Counted from the stretch's first letter, positions 16,501 through 24,079 are shown. The stretch: DNA of 64,000 bases from Nocardioides sp. IC4_145 (GCF_011250565.1 NZ_JAANMS010000013.1:17238-81237), one strand, 5' to 3'. The notes: generated from the letters alone by a model not told the origin. Program-made: numbers and translations.

Positions 16501-16613
16501 TGCTCTCCGGCCAGGCCGCCGGCTCGGGTGAGGGCTCGGGGGAGGGCTCGGGTGACACCGACGAGGAGTCGACCGAGCCCAGCGCGGACGCCTCCGAGGA
16601 GGCCGCCGGGTAG
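13566..16613 (+). CDS. UPF0182 family large membrane protein
   Basis: A 1015-residue protein of the UPF0182 family (Rv3193c-like). About seven transmembrane segments lie in the first 300 residues, followed by a large, probably external domain. The C-terminal 130 residues are low complexity (Gly/Ser, then Glu/Ala, then repeated GEGSG). The GTG start at 13566 forms a GTGA overlap with the PPA1309 stop, so the pair is coupled; upstream frame extension from 13224 is a shadow of that gene. Its molecular role is unknown. Confidence 0.9.
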   Translation: MSELFADDPRDTPPPEREVPRRSRALVITAAVVVLAFFGLTTFASFYTDRLWFRGADYGSVFTTLFWTRTGLFLVFGALMAIVVGLNMWLAYRYRPAFRIPGSDQSGLERYREAVTPIRTWLLVGVALVMGVFAGTSGSGEWRNYLLWRNGNAFGTDDPYFERDIGFYVFDLPWLHFLVDFTMAVVVVALLAAAVVHYLYGGIRLQVSTDRLSGAAQVQLSVLLGIFVLAKGVDYYLDRFDLVTQGGELFTGMSYTDDHAVLPAKNILMGIALVCAVLFFLNVWRRTWILPSMGLALLALSAVLLGLVWPGIVQQFQVNPSQADKEEPYIQTNIDATRAAYGVADVEVEEYSSDPDLDVNIGTLDGGTASVPLVDPQLVRAAFEQRQQVRAFYSVAPVLDVDRYEINGEDRALVLGVRELDQDNLGDDSRNWSNLRTVYTHGNGIIAAYANQRPEDNSAQAEAGEEADEADSVSEADNVQWAEGSGPGQADLTEATGGYETRVYYGEQSPEYSIVGKADEDSPDVELNLPTPGAEDQGTVTTYEGDGDVAIGGFFNQLMYAVKFGEPNFLLSGRVNENSKILYNREPRDRVRKVAPWLTVDADAYPAVVDGRILWIVDGYTTTDRYPQAQRESLDEMTDDSLDTPGALRTIPTDEINYMRNAVKATVDAYSGEVTIYAWDEEDPILEAWSNAFPGTVTPKGEISEELMQHLRYPEDLFKVQRFQFARYHVTDPRDWYQDNNRWEVPEDPYTRGTLQPPYRLFVRNPGDTEETFALSSVFVPYNKDNLASFVSVDADASSENYGRMRVLQLPNEQTDGPGQVANAFATDPQIADLVADFNRSGARPVYGNLLTLPVADALLYVQPVYSIREITDSGFPILRYVLVRYGDEVGVGTTLRRALADLLGVSAGSAGSGSGNGSGGPDEPEGELTGTRGEQIAQLLEDAEDAFAAAQAALADGDLATYQERVEAAERAVARALVLSGQAAGSGEGSGEGSGDTDEESTEPSADASEEAAG

Positions 16614-16621
16614 ACCCCGAT

Positions 16622-16651
16622 TTGGTGGCTCTCCGCCCCGTGTCGTAACGT
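16622..16651 (+). promoter_or_regulatory. candidate promoter of the initiator tRNA
   Basis: TTGGTG (16622-16627) and TAACGT (16646-16651) are separated by 18 nt, ending 12 nt before the mature tRNA. Spacing suits a housekeeping-sigma promoter. Confidence 0.45.
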
Positions 16652-16663
16652 TGGGTTCACCGA

Positions 16664-16737
16664 CGCGGGGTGGAGCAGCTCGGTAGCTCGCTGGGCTCAT
16701 AACCCAGAGGTCGCAGGTTCAAATCCTGCCCCCGCTA
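16664..16737 (+). tRNA. initiator tRNA-fMet (CAT anticodon)
   Basis: A cloverleaf of 74 nt can be drawn: acceptor CGCGGGG, D arm with GGAGCAGCTC, anticodon stem-loop with GGGCTCATAACCC, and T arm with GGTTCAAATCC. The three consecutive G-C pairs flanking the CAT loop and the unpaired first acceptor base (C1 facing T) are initiator features. CCA is not encoded; CAC follows the discriminator A. A perfect hairpin follows at once. Confidence 0.95.
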
Positions 16738-16744
16738 CACAGAT

Positions 16745-16777
16745 GAACGGCCCGGACACGATGTGTCCGGGCCGTTC
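16745..16777 (+). terminator. 15-bp hairpin terminator of the tRNA
   Basis: Perfect arms 16745-16759 and 16763-16777 enclose the loop GAT, with a moderately T-rich downstream stretch. It lies 7 nt after the tRNA. Confidence 0.85.
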
Positions 16778-16956
16778 TGCGTTGCGCCGTTCTGCTTTGC
16801 GCCGCCGCACCTGGGTCGACGGGCTCAGGTGAGCGGGCGCAGGCACAACCGATCGGTCCGATGCACCAGCGGTCGCGCGGCTTCGCGGGTATCGTCGAGG
16901 AATCGCGACGAGCCCGTGCGAGCGGGCGCCATGGGGTCGCGACGAGGGAGACCGTG

Positions 16957-18915
16957 ATGGTGCGTCGACCGAGAGCCCTCGTGGCCGCCGCGAGCCTCGT
17001 GCTCGCGGCGACGGTGCTGCCGTCCGTCCCCGCCGCGGCCGACCCGGTACTCCCCGGCACCGCGCGCGCGACGCTGCCGCCGGGGGACCGGTTGGCGTCG
17101 GACTTCCCGCGGATCGGCACGCCGCACGTCATGGACGGCGCCGTCCGGGGGATCGCGCAGGTCGGCGACCGAATCGTCGTGGTCGGCTCCTTCACCCGGG
17201 TGAGCCCGGCGGCGACGTACCACCGGCGGGGCGACGACCTGACCCGCCGGCACGTCTTCGCCTTCGACGCTCGGACCGGCGCCATCGACCGGTCGTTCGC
17301 GGTGTCGCTGAGCGGCGGTGAGGCCACGGCGGTGGACACCGACGGCACCCACGTCTACGTGGGCGGCGACTTCACCCGGGTCGACGGACGGGGCGGGCAC
17401 GCGCGGCTGGTCAAGCTCACTCCGTCCGGCGCGGTCTTGCGCGCCTTCCGGGCGAGCGCTCGCGCCGCGGTCGAGACGCTCGTCGTGCGGGGCGGCCGGG
17501 TGTACGTCGGCGGCGCGTTCGACAGCATCCGGCACGGCGGCCGCGACGTCCCCCGCCGCGGGCTGGCCGCCCTCGCCACCCGGGACGGCGCGGTGCTCGG
17601 CGCGGTGCGCGTGCCGTTCACGGGCGTCCACACCACGCGGTTCGGGCGGAGCAAGGTCCGGCGGCTCGACGTCTCCGTCGACGGCTCGCGGCTGGTGGCC
17701 ATCGGCAACTTCACGAAGGTCGGCGGCCGCTCCCGCCCGCAGGTCGCCGTGCTCGACCTGCGCGGCCGGCGGGCACGCGTGACGGGGTGGCGCGCCGAGC
17801 GCTTCGACGCCCGCCGCAACCGCTGCAGCCAGCGGTTCGGCAGCTTCGTCCGCGACGTCGACCTCGCGCCGAGCGGCACGTGGTTCGTCGTGGCGACCAC
17901 CGGCGGGTACGGCGGGGGCGCGCGCTCCGGGACGCTCTGCGACACGGTGTCGCGATGGTCGGTGCACCAGGGACGCCGCCCGGCCTGGGTCGCCCACACC
18001 GGCGGCGACACCACGACCGGCGTCGAGGTCGCGCGGGGCGCGGTGTACGTCGGCGGCCACATGCGCTGGTTCAACAACCCGTTCGCGAAGGACCGGGCCG
18101 GGCCGGGCGCCGTGCCGCGGCCGGGGCTCGCAGCGCTGGACCCCGTGACCGGTGTGCCGCTCTCCTGGAACCCGGGCCGCGCCCGCGGGGTCGGTGCCGA
18201 GGCGTTCCTGGCGACCGCGGAGGGTCTGTGGGTCGGCAGCGACACGACGCTGCTGGCCGACCAGCGGCGGGGGCGGATCGCGCTGCTCCCCTGGGACGGC
18301 GGGCGACCGATCCCGCGGACGGCGCGGGTGCGCCTGCCCGGCGAGCTGTTCGTCGCGCCCCGGCGCGGCGAGCTGCGGCAGCGGCCGCTCCGCCGGGACG
18401 GCACGCCCAGCGGACCGGCCAGGCGGGTGCCGACCGGCCTGGACTGGTCGAAGGTCCGCGGGGCGACGTACGTCGCCGGCGAGCTCTACTACGGGTGGGC
18501 CGACGGCGGCCTCTTCCGCCGCAGGTTCGACCCGGCCACCGGCGATCTCGGGCCGCGGCGCGTGGTGCGCACGCGTCGCCTGCCGTTCCCGAGCAGGCGG
18601 CTGACCGGGCTCTTCCACGACCCGGTCAGCCACCGGCTCCACTACACGGTCGCGGGCGACCGCCGGGTGTACTCCCGCGCCTTCAGCGTGGAGAGCCACG
18701 TGCTCGGCGCGGTCGAGCAGGTCTCCGACCGCCGCGGGACGGGTCTGGAGCGGGCCGCCGGCGTGACCCTGGTCGGCGACCGGCTCCTCTACGGCTCCCG
18801 GGACGGCGCGCTGCGCTCGGTCGCTTTCCGCGGTGGGCGCGTGGTGGGCGCGCCGCGCCGGCTCAACGGCGACGGGACCTGGCGGGCCCGCGGGTTGTTC
18901 GTGCCGGGGAGCTGA
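16957..18915 (+). CDS. secreted beta-propeller-like protein with delta-60-type repeats
   Basis: A 652-residue protein with a clear Sec signal peptide (RRPRALVAAASLVLAATVL, ending near AAA-DPV at 31). Several repeats contain the pattern VYVGGxFTxVxG: near residues 77, 130, 186, 251 and 367. This pattern is typical of delta-60/DUF5122 repeats that fold as propeller blades. The ATG at 16957 has GAGGGAG six nt upstream. No enzymatic motif is seen. It could be an adhesive or cell-surface protein. It stands alone after the tRNA. Confidence 0.75.
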   Translation: MVRRPRALVAAASLVLAATVLPSVPAAADPVLPGTARATLPPGDRLASDFPRIGTPHVMDGAVRGIAQVGDRIVVVGSFTRVSPAATYHRRGDDLTRRHVFAFDARTGAIDRSFAVSLSGGEATAVDTDGTHVYVGGDFTRVDGRGGHARLVKLTPSGAVLRAFRASARAAVETLVVRGGRVYVGGAFDSIRHGGRDVPRRGLAALATRDGAVLGAVRVPFTGVHTTRFGRSKVRRLDVSVDGSRLVAIGNFTKVGGRSRPQVAVLDLRGRRARVTGWRAERFDARRNRCSQRFGSFVRDVDLAPSGTWFVVATTGGYGGGARSGTLCDTVSRWSVHQGRRPAWVAHTGGDTTTGVEVARGAVYVGGHMRWFNNPFAKDRAGPGAVPRPGLAALDPVTGVPLSWNPGRARGVGAEAFLATAEGLWVGSDTTLLADQRRGRIALLPWDGGRPIPRTARVRLPGELFVAPRRGELRQRPLRRDGTPSGPARRVPTGLDWSKVRGATYVAGELYYGWADGGLFRRRFDPATGDLGPRRVVRTRRLPFPSRRLTGLFHDPVSHRLHYTVAGDRRVYSRAFSVESHVLGAVEQVSDRRGTGLERAAGVTLVGDRLLYGSRDGALRSVAFRGGRVVGAPRRLNGDGTWRARGLFVPGS

Positions 18916-18986
18916 CCGGGCGCGAGCGGCTGCTTCCGCGCGCTTCCAGACGCGCACGTAGCCGACCTCGACCGTCGAGGGGACCG

Positions 18987-19214
18987 TCAGCCAGGATCGC
19001 GGGCGGCGCGGAACTCGTGACGGAGAGCGGCGAGACCGCCCAGGACGGCGCCGGCGACGGCGCCGTGGAACAGGCCGTCGGAGAGGCCCTCGGCGAGCGT
19101 GAGGTCGTAGGCCGCGCCGACGATCAGCCCGCCGACGACGCCGATCGCGACGCAGGTCCCGATGACGGAGAAGACGGTCGTGAAGAGCGAGCGCATGCCG
19201 GTCTGGTTCCCCAT
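18987..19214 (-). CDS. small two-pass membrane protein (75 residues)
   Basis: An unrecognised protein with two hydrophobic segments (about 13-33 and 48-63; GVVGGLIVGAAYD, AVAGAVLGGLAAL) rich in glycine, and a basic C-terminal tail. The start could be 19214 or the ATG at 19196, and neither has a strong site. It is divergent from the response regulator gene. Nothing else links it to the two-component system. Confidence 0.55.
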   Translation of the reverse strand: MGNQTGMRSLFTTVFSVIGTCVAIGVVGGLIVGAAYDLTLAEGLSDGLFHGAVAGAVLGGLAALRHEFRAARDPG

Positions 19215-19309
19215 CGCGCCCAGGTCGACGCCCGGGCCGGCGGGGCGGTCGGGAGCTTGCCGACGCCTGCTGTGCGGTCACCGGCGTCGGTGAGCGGATG
19301 TCGTTCCTC

Positions 19310-19331
19310 TTCAGCGGGGGTTCAGCGGCGG
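19310..19331 (+). promoter_or_regulatory. two TTCAG direct repeats upstream of the response regulator
   Basis: TTCAGCGG occurs at 19310 and 19321, spaced 11 bp, one helical turn. The same motif is repeated upstream of the PepSY gene at 21443-21479. OmpR-type regulators bind such direct repeats, so this is a candidate autoregulatory site. Confidence 0.5.
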
Positions 19332-19369
19332 TGGGGGAGGATGGCGGCCCGCCCACCCGGAGGTGTCCC

Positions 19370-20047
19370 ATGCGCGTGCTCGTCGTCGACGACGAGGTGC
19401 GGCTCGCCCGTTCGCTGCGGATCGGCCTGGAGGCCGAGGGGTTCGCGGTCGACGTCGCGAACGACGGCACGGACGGGTTGTGGCTGGCGCGGGAGAACAC
19501 CTACGACGCGATCGTGCTCGACCTGATGCTGCCGGGGATCAACGGCTACCGGGTCTGCGAGACGCTGCGCGCGGAGGAGGACTGGACGCCGATCCTCATG
19601 CTCACCGCCAAGGACGGCGAGTGGGACCAGGTCGAGGGGCTCGACACGGGCGCCGACGACTACCTGACCAAGCCGTTCTCGTTCCCGGTGCTCGTCGCGC
19701 GGCTGCGGGCGGTGGCCCGGCGGGGCGCCCGCGAGCGCCCGACCGAGCTGGTGGTGGGGGACCTGCGGGTCGACCCGGCCGCCCGGCGGGTGTGGCGCGG
19801 CGAGGCCGAGGTCGAGCTGACCGCGCGGGAGTTCTCGCTGCTGGCCTTCCTCGCCCGGCACGCGGGCGACGTGGTCTCCAAGCGGCAGATCCTCGAGGCG
19901 GTGTGGGACGTCGACTTCGACGGCGACCCGAACATCGTCGAGGTCTACGTCCGGCACCTGCGCAACAAGATCGACCGGCCCTTCGGCCGCGAGGCGATCC
20001 AGACCCTGCGGGGGGCGGGCTACCGGCTGGCGAGCAACGGTGGCTGA
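19370..20047 (+). CDS. OmpR/PhoB-family response regulator
   Basis: A 225-residue two-component regulator. The receiver has the acidic pocket D7-D8, phosphoacceptor D51 (VLDLMLPG) and K101 (TKPF). The C-terminal winged helix (about 128-222) has RHAGDVVSKRQIL and VEVYVRHLRNKID, so it binds DNA. The ATG at 19370 is preceded by GGAGGTG. The stop overlaps the start of the histidine kinase gene by eight nt. TTCAG repeats in front of this gene and of the downstream PepSY gene suggest its binding site. Confidence 0.93.
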   Translation: MRVLVVDDEVRLARSLRIGLEAEGFAVDVANDGTDGLWLARENTYDAIVLDLMLPGINGYRVCETLRAEEDWTPILMLTAKDGEWDQVEGLDTGADDYLTKPFSFPVLVARLRAVARRGARERPTELVVGDLRVDPAARRVWRGEAEVELTAREFSLLAFLARHAGDVVSKRQILEAVWDVDFDGDPNIVEVYVRHLRNKIDRPFGREAIQTLRGAGYRLASNGG

Positions 20048-21446
20048 GGCGTTCCCCGGGGCCGCCCGAGCCGGGCGCTGGTCCGGCCGGGCCTCGGTCC
20101 GCCTGCGCACCACCGCCGCGGCCGTCCTCGTCGTGGCGGTCGCCCTGCTGCTCGGCGCGCTCGTGCTCGTCGCGATGGTCCGCGGCTCGCTGCGCGAGGG
20201 GGTGGAGGCCGGCGCCGAGCAGCGCGCCGCCGACCTGGCCGGCCAGGTCGAGGCCACCGGGCCGCCCGGCTCGGCGGAGCGGGACCAGGACGACGACGGG
20301 GACGACGGCGAGCCCGAGGAGCTGGTCTGGCAGGTCCTCGACGGCGACGGCCGGGTGGTCGCCGCGTCGCAGCCGCTCCGCGTCACGCTGCCGCGCGACG
20401 AGGACGAGGTGCGGCTGCCGGGGGCCGACGAGCCGTACGTCGTCGTGACGGAGGACGCCGACGGTGACGAGGACGGCGGCGCGGCGGCGTACGACGTCGT
20501 GGTCGCCGCGTCGCTGGAGGACGTCGAGGAGTCGACCGACGCGCTGGTCGCGCCGCTGGCGCTCGGCCTGCCCCTGGTGCTGCTGCTGGTCGGCGGCACG
20601 ACCTGGGTCGTGGCCGGCCGCGCGCTGGCGCCGGTGGAACGGATCCGTCGCGAGGTCGAGGGCATCACCGGCGACCGGCTCGACCGCCGCGTGCCCGAGC
20701 CGCCGGCGCGCGACGAGGTCCGGCGGCTCGCCGTCACGATGAACGCCATGCTCGCGCGGCTGGAGAGCGCCAGCGAGCGGCAGCAGCAGTTCGTCGCGGA
20801 CGCCTCGCACGAGCTGAGGTCGCCGCTGGCGAGCATCCGGCAGACCGCCGAGGTCGCCCGTGAGCATCCCGGCGCGCTGCCCGAGGGGGAGCTCGCCGAG
20901 GCGGTGCTCGAGGAGTCCGCGCGGATGCAGCGGCTCGTCGAGCAGCTGCTCCTGCTCACCCGCGCCGACGAGGGCGCGCTGGTCCGCGCCCAGCGCGACG
21001 TCGACCTCGACGACCTGGCCCTGACCGAGGCCAGGCGGGTACGCCGTGCCGGCCTCGCCGTGGACACGGCCGCGGTGGCGCCGGGGCGGGTGCAGGGCGA
21101 CCCGCTCGCGCTGGCGCAGGTCGTGCGGAACCTCGTCGACAACGCCGCCCGCCACGCGACCTCCGCCGTCGCGGTGGCCGTCACCGACCACGGCGACGCG
21201 GTCGAGCTGGCCGTCGCGGACGACGGGACCGGCGTGCCCGAGGCGGACCGCGAACGGGTCTTCGAGCGGTTCGTCCGGCTCGACGACGCCCGTGCGCGCG
21301 ACGCCGGTGGCAGCGGCCTCGGGCTGGCGATCGTGCGCGAGACCGTCGCCGCGCACGGCGGGACGGTGGCCGTGTCGGCCTCCCCGCTCGGCGGTGCGCG
21401 GTTCGTGGTGCGGCTGCCGACGACGTACCGGGACCCGCGTTCCTGA
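20040..21446 (+). CDS. membrane sensor histidine kinase
   Basis: A 468-residue kinase. There are two transmembrane segments (about 24-46 and 174-196) with an extracytoplasmic domain that is unusually acidic (runs of Asp/Glu near 80-95 and 139-150), possibly sensing cations or cationic compounds. A HAMP linker is followed by the phosphoacceptor H257 in DASHELRSP, then the ATPase domain with N-box NLVDNAARH and G-boxes DDGTGVP and GGSGLGLAI. The GTG start overlaps the regulator's stop, so the pair is coupled. Confidence 0.93.
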   Translation: MAEAFPGAARAGRWSGRASVRLRTTAAAVLVVAVALLLGALVLVAMVRGSLREGVEAGAEQRAADLAGQVEATGPPGSAERDQDDDGDDGEPEELVWQVLDGDGRVVAASQPLRVTLPRDEDEVRLPGADEPYVVVTEDADGDEDGGAAAYDVVVAASLEDVEESTDALVAPLALGLPLVLLLVGGTTWVVAGRALAPVERIRREVEGITGDRLDRRVPEPPARDEVRRLAVTMNAMLARLESASERQQQFVADASHELRSPLASIRQTAEVAREHPGALPEGELAEAVLEESARMQRLVEQLLLLTRADEGALVRAQRDVDLDDLALTEARRVRRAGLAVDTAAVAPGRVQGDPLALAQVVRNLVDNAARHATSAVAVAVTDHGDAVELAVADDGTGVPEADRERVFERFVRLDDARARDAGGSGLGLAIVRETVAAHGGTVAVSASPLGGARFVVRLPTTYRDPRS

Positions 21447-21479
21447 ACGGACCTTCAGGAGCGTTCAGGGGAGGTTCAG
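21443..21479 (+). promoter_or_regulatory. cluster of TTCAG boxes upstream of the PepSY gene
   Basis: TTCAG occurs at 21454, 21464 and 21475 (spacing 10 and 11 bp), with an inverted CTGAA at 21443-21447 at the very end of the kinase gene. The helical phasing and the identical motif before the response regulator suggest binding by that regulator. Confidence 0.55.
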
Positions 21480-21538
21480 CGACCTCGGCGCAGGGTGGGA
21501 CCACCCCCAGGCAGGACGACTCCGAGAGAGGTTCCACC

Positions 21539-22090
21539 ATGAACACCAGCAAGCTCCGCACCAAGCGCGTCATCGTCCCCGCGATCGCCACCGTCGCCGT
21601 CCTCGGCATCGGCGGCACCGTCTGGGCGACCACCGCCGCTGCCGACGGCACGGTCGACGGCACCGAGCGGGACCGTGTCGCCGCCGCGGCCGTCGAGGCG
21701 GTCGGCAGCGGCGAGGCCGTCGACGTCGAGACCAGCGACGACCCGGGGGAGGCGTACGAGGTCGAGGTCCGCCTGCCCGACGGCGCCGAGGTCGACGTCG
21801 CCCTCGACGGGGACCTGGCCGTCGTCAGCCAGGACCGCGACGACGACACCGACGACGACGCGGACGACCGTGACGACGACGCCGACGACCGCGCGCTCAG
21901 CGCTGACGAGCGGACCGCCGCGGGCGAGGCCGCGCTGGCGGCCGTGGGCGGCGGCACGGTCGTCGACGTCGAGGCGAGCGACGACCGGGGTGAGGCGTAC
22001 GAGGTCGAGGTCCGCGACGCCGACGGCACCGAGTGGGACGTCGAGCTCGACGCCGACCTCGAGGTGCTCGACAAGCGCGCGGACCACTGA
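21539..22090 (+). CDS. exported PepSY-repeat protein
   Basis: A 183-residue protein with an N-terminal signal or anchor (residues 11-31, VIVPAIATVAVLGIGG). Two PepSY-like units of about 60 residues follow, each with A-VEAVG/ALAAVG then GEAYEVEVR, joined by an Asp-rich linker (about 101-118). PepSY proteins are often targets of envelope two-component systems and may bind metal ions or modulate proteases. Placed directly after the kinase behind TTCAG boxes, it is probably the principal target of this system. The many aspartates match the acidic sensor domain. Confidence 0.82.
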   Translation: MNTSKLRTKRVIVPAIATVAVLGIGGTVWATTAAADGTVDGTERDRVAAAAVEAVGSGEAVDVETSDDPGEAYEVEVRLPDGAEVDVALDGDLAVVSQDRDDDTDDDADDRDDDADDRALSADERTAAGEAALAAVGGGTVVDVEASDDRGEAYEVEVRDADGTEWDVELDADLEVLDKRADH

Positions 22091-22110
22091 TCGGCGCGGT
22101 CCCGAGCAGC

Positions 22111-22160
22111 GGGTCGTGTGCCTGGGGACGCACGCGAGCGCGTCCGGGGGCACACGACCC
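22111..22160 (+). terminator. nested hairpin after the PepSY gene
   Basis: Outer arms of 12 bp (22111-22122 and 22149-22160) enclose an inner 6-bp stem (GGACGC at 22126-22131, GCGTCC at 22140-22145). It begins 20 nt after the stop. Confidence 0.7.
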
Positions 22161-22186
22161 CCTTGCGTCCACGACCCCCTTGCGTC
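22154..22186 (+). repeat. two 16-bp direct repeats
   Basis: ACGACCCCCTTGCGTC occurs at 22154-22169 and again at 22171-22186, the first overlapping the 3' arm of the hairpin. This looks like local duplication of the terminator's 3' side. Confidence 0.8.
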
Positions 22187-22243
22187 GTGCTGGGTCGTCG
22201 ACGAGACCCGGCCGGCAAAGGCGCGGACCGTACGCTCCACGAC

Positions 22244-23173
22244 GTGGCCCTCGACCGTGACGACCTGACCGCCTCCCTCGTCGCCGTGCGCGAGCGGCTG
22301 CTGCCGGAGTCCGGGGGCGAGGTGGGCGACCCGGCCGTCGAGGGCTCGGAGGATCGCTTCGGGCTCGCCGTCGTCACCGTCGACGGCGAGGTGTGCCGGA
22401 CCGACGACGCGGACGTGACCTTCCCGGTGCAGTCCGTGGTCAAGCCGTGGGTGTACGCCGTCGCGCTGGCCGACCAGCGCGACGCGGTCCACGACGCGAT
22501 CGGCGTCGAGCCGACCGGCGAGCCGTTCGACGCCCTGGAGCTCGAGCTCGAGACGGGCCGGCCGCCGAACCCGATGGTCAACGCCGGCGCGCTGATGGCG
22601 GTCTCGCTGGTCGCCGGCTCGGGGATCGACGACCGGGTCGCGCGCGTGGTCGACGTCTGCTCGCGGGCCGCCGGCCGCCGGATGCACGTCGACGAGGACG
22701 TCGTCGCCGCCGAGCTGGAGGGCGCCGACCGCAACCGGGCGCTGGCGCACCTGATGCGCGGCGGCGGCATGCTCCCCTGCCCGGTCGAGGAGGCCGTCGA
22801 GGTGCTCGCGCGGGTCTGCTCGATGCGGGTCACCGCCACCGACCTCGCGACGATGGCGGCGACGTTCGCCGGCTGGGGGGTCCGCCCCGGGAGCGACGAG
22901 CGGGTCCTGCCCGGAGCCGTCGTCACCGAGGTGCTGAGCGTGATGGCGACGTGCGGGATGTACGACGGCAGCGGCCGGTGGATCCACCGCGCCGGCATGC
23001 CGGCCAAGTCCGGGGTCTCCGGCGGGCTGATGGCCGTCGCCCCTGGCGTGCTCGGTCTCGCGGGCTGGAGCCCGCGGCTCGACGAGCAGGGCAACAGCGT
23101 CCGCGCCCTCCGCGCCGGTGAGCGGCTCTCCGAGGAGCTCGGGCTGCACCAGTTCGCCCCGCACGGTTCGTAG
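22244..23173 (+). CDS. glsA: glutaminase A
   Basis: Hydrolyses L-glutamine to glutamate and ammonia in the cytoplasm. It has 309 residues, the usual size for the serine-dependent GlsA family with a beta-lactamase-like fold. The catalytic Ser64-x-x-Lys67 lies in PVQSVVKPW. Other family motifs are NPMVNAGA near 107, CGMYDGSGRW near 237 and KSGVSGG near 257. The GTG at 22244 is the best start, since earlier frame sequence runs through the repeat region. No partner genes adjoin it. Confidence 0.92.
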   Translation: MALDRDDLTASLVAVRERLLPESGGEVGDPAVEGSEDRFGLAVVTVDGEVCRTDDADVTFPVQSVVKPWVYAVALADQRDAVHDAIGVEPTGEPFDALELELETGRPPNPMVNAGALMAVSLVAGSGIDDRVARVVDVCSRAAGRRMHVDEDVVAAELEGADRNRALAHLMRGGGMLPCPVEEAVEVLARVCSMRVTATDLATMAATFAGWGVRPGSDERVLPGAVVTEVLSVMATCGMYDGSGRWIHRAGMPAKSGVSGGLMAVAPGVLGLAGWSPRLDEQGNSVRALRAGERLSEELGLHQFAPHGS

Positions 23174-23227
23174 CCGGACCGCCCGGGCGGCCGGCCGGCC
23201 GCGGCGAGGTCACCACCCGTCCGCCGC

Positions 23228-23767
23228 TCAGCCCCGCGGCGCACGCCGCCGGCGCACCAGCCACACCGCCGCGCCGCCGGCGGCGACGACCGCCGCGGTC
23301 GACCCGGCCAGCACGGCCGGGGCGTCGAACGGCGCACCGGTGGCCGTCCCGGACCGCTCCCAGGCCGACCCGTGCCCGGAGACGACCCACGCGTTGCACG
23401 GGTTGACCCGCCACTCGCCGTCCTGCTCGTAGGGCGCGAACAGCCAGGTCCGGTCGGAGCGGTAGCCGTCGGCGAGCCCGTCGTCCTCGCGCGGCCACAC
23501 GCCGTACTCGGGGATCTCGACGACCAGGCGCACGGTCCCGCTGTCGGGGTCCACGGGCGGCTCGCTGCGGCGTACCTCGGACACCTCGACCTCGAGCGCG
23601 CCGTCGTCGGTGTCCACCACCCGGCCGGTGAAGAGGACCGTCGCGTCGGCCACGACCCGTTCGCGGCCCACGCAGGACAACGCCTCGGCCGGGATGGCCA
23701 CGGCGGCGAGGCCGACCGGGGTGGCGGCGAGGAGCGCGAGGGCGGCGAGGGGGCGCGCGGACGGCAT
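23228..23767 (-). CDS. secreted hypothetical protein with C-terminal membrane anchor
   Basis: A 179-residue protein with an N-terminal signal peptide (residues 1-29), an external domain with cysteines at about 32 and 124, and a C-terminal hydrophobic segment (about 147-170) followed by RRRRAPRG, which is typical of membrane-tethered surface proteins. No sorting motif of the LPxTG type precedes the anchor. No family is recognised. Confidence 0.7.
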   Translation of the reverse strand: MPSARPLAALALLAATPVGLAAVAIPAEALSCVGRERVVADATVLFTGRVVDTDDGALEVEVSEVRRSEPPVDPDSGTVRLVVEIPEYGVWPREDDGLADGYRSDRTWLFAPYEQDGEWRVNPCNAWVVSGHGSAWERSGTATGAPFDAPAVLAGSTAAVVAAGGAAVWLVRRRRAPRG

Positions 23768-23778
23768 GCCGGTCCGAC

Positions 23779-24066
23779 GTGCGGGACGGTCGGCGGGTTC
23801 CCACGCCCGGCGGCGACGTGCAGGCGCAGACCAACGTGCAGGTGCTGCTCAACATCCTGGTGTGGGGGATGGACCTGCAGGAGGCGGTCGAGGCGCCGCT
23901 CCACGACGCGCTGCACGAGGCGCTCGAGGACCGGGGCTACGAGGTCGAGCGGGTCGACCGCTGGGACCACGTGCTCGGCGGCGCCGGCATCGTCCGGCGG
24001 CAGCCGGGCGGGCGCGTCCAGGCCGGCGCCGACCCGCACGAGAGCACCACGGCGTTCGTGCGCTGA
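23779..24066 (+). pseudogene. gamma-glutamyltransferase C-terminal remnant
   Basis: About 95 codons match the end of gamma-glutamyltranspeptidases: RDGR, then PGGDVQAQTNVQ, NILVWGMDLQEAVEAP and a C-terminal ESTTAFVR. Full-length enzymes have 550-600 residues and the catalytic Thr lies upstream of this part, so no activity is possible. Between RDGR and TPGGD a few residues usual in the family are missing, consistent with a small deletion. Nothing upstream continues the enzyme; the preceding DNA belongs to a minus-strand gene. It is probably a decaying fragment. Confidence 0.75.
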
Positions 24067-24079
24067 GCCCCGGCGCCGG

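Noticed and set aside
16312..16560. Gly/Ser-rich repeats at the end of the UPF0182 gene as a CRISPR or minisatellite
   Set aside because: They are in-frame codons for a low-complexity tail; units are short and irregular, with no spacers.
12567..16700. 1377-codon open frame on the minus strand opposite the UPF0182 gene
   Set aside because: An antisense shadow of GC-rich coding DNA. The plus strand encodes a recognised family with coupled start; the minus frame is Arg/Val/Asp-rich with no domain.
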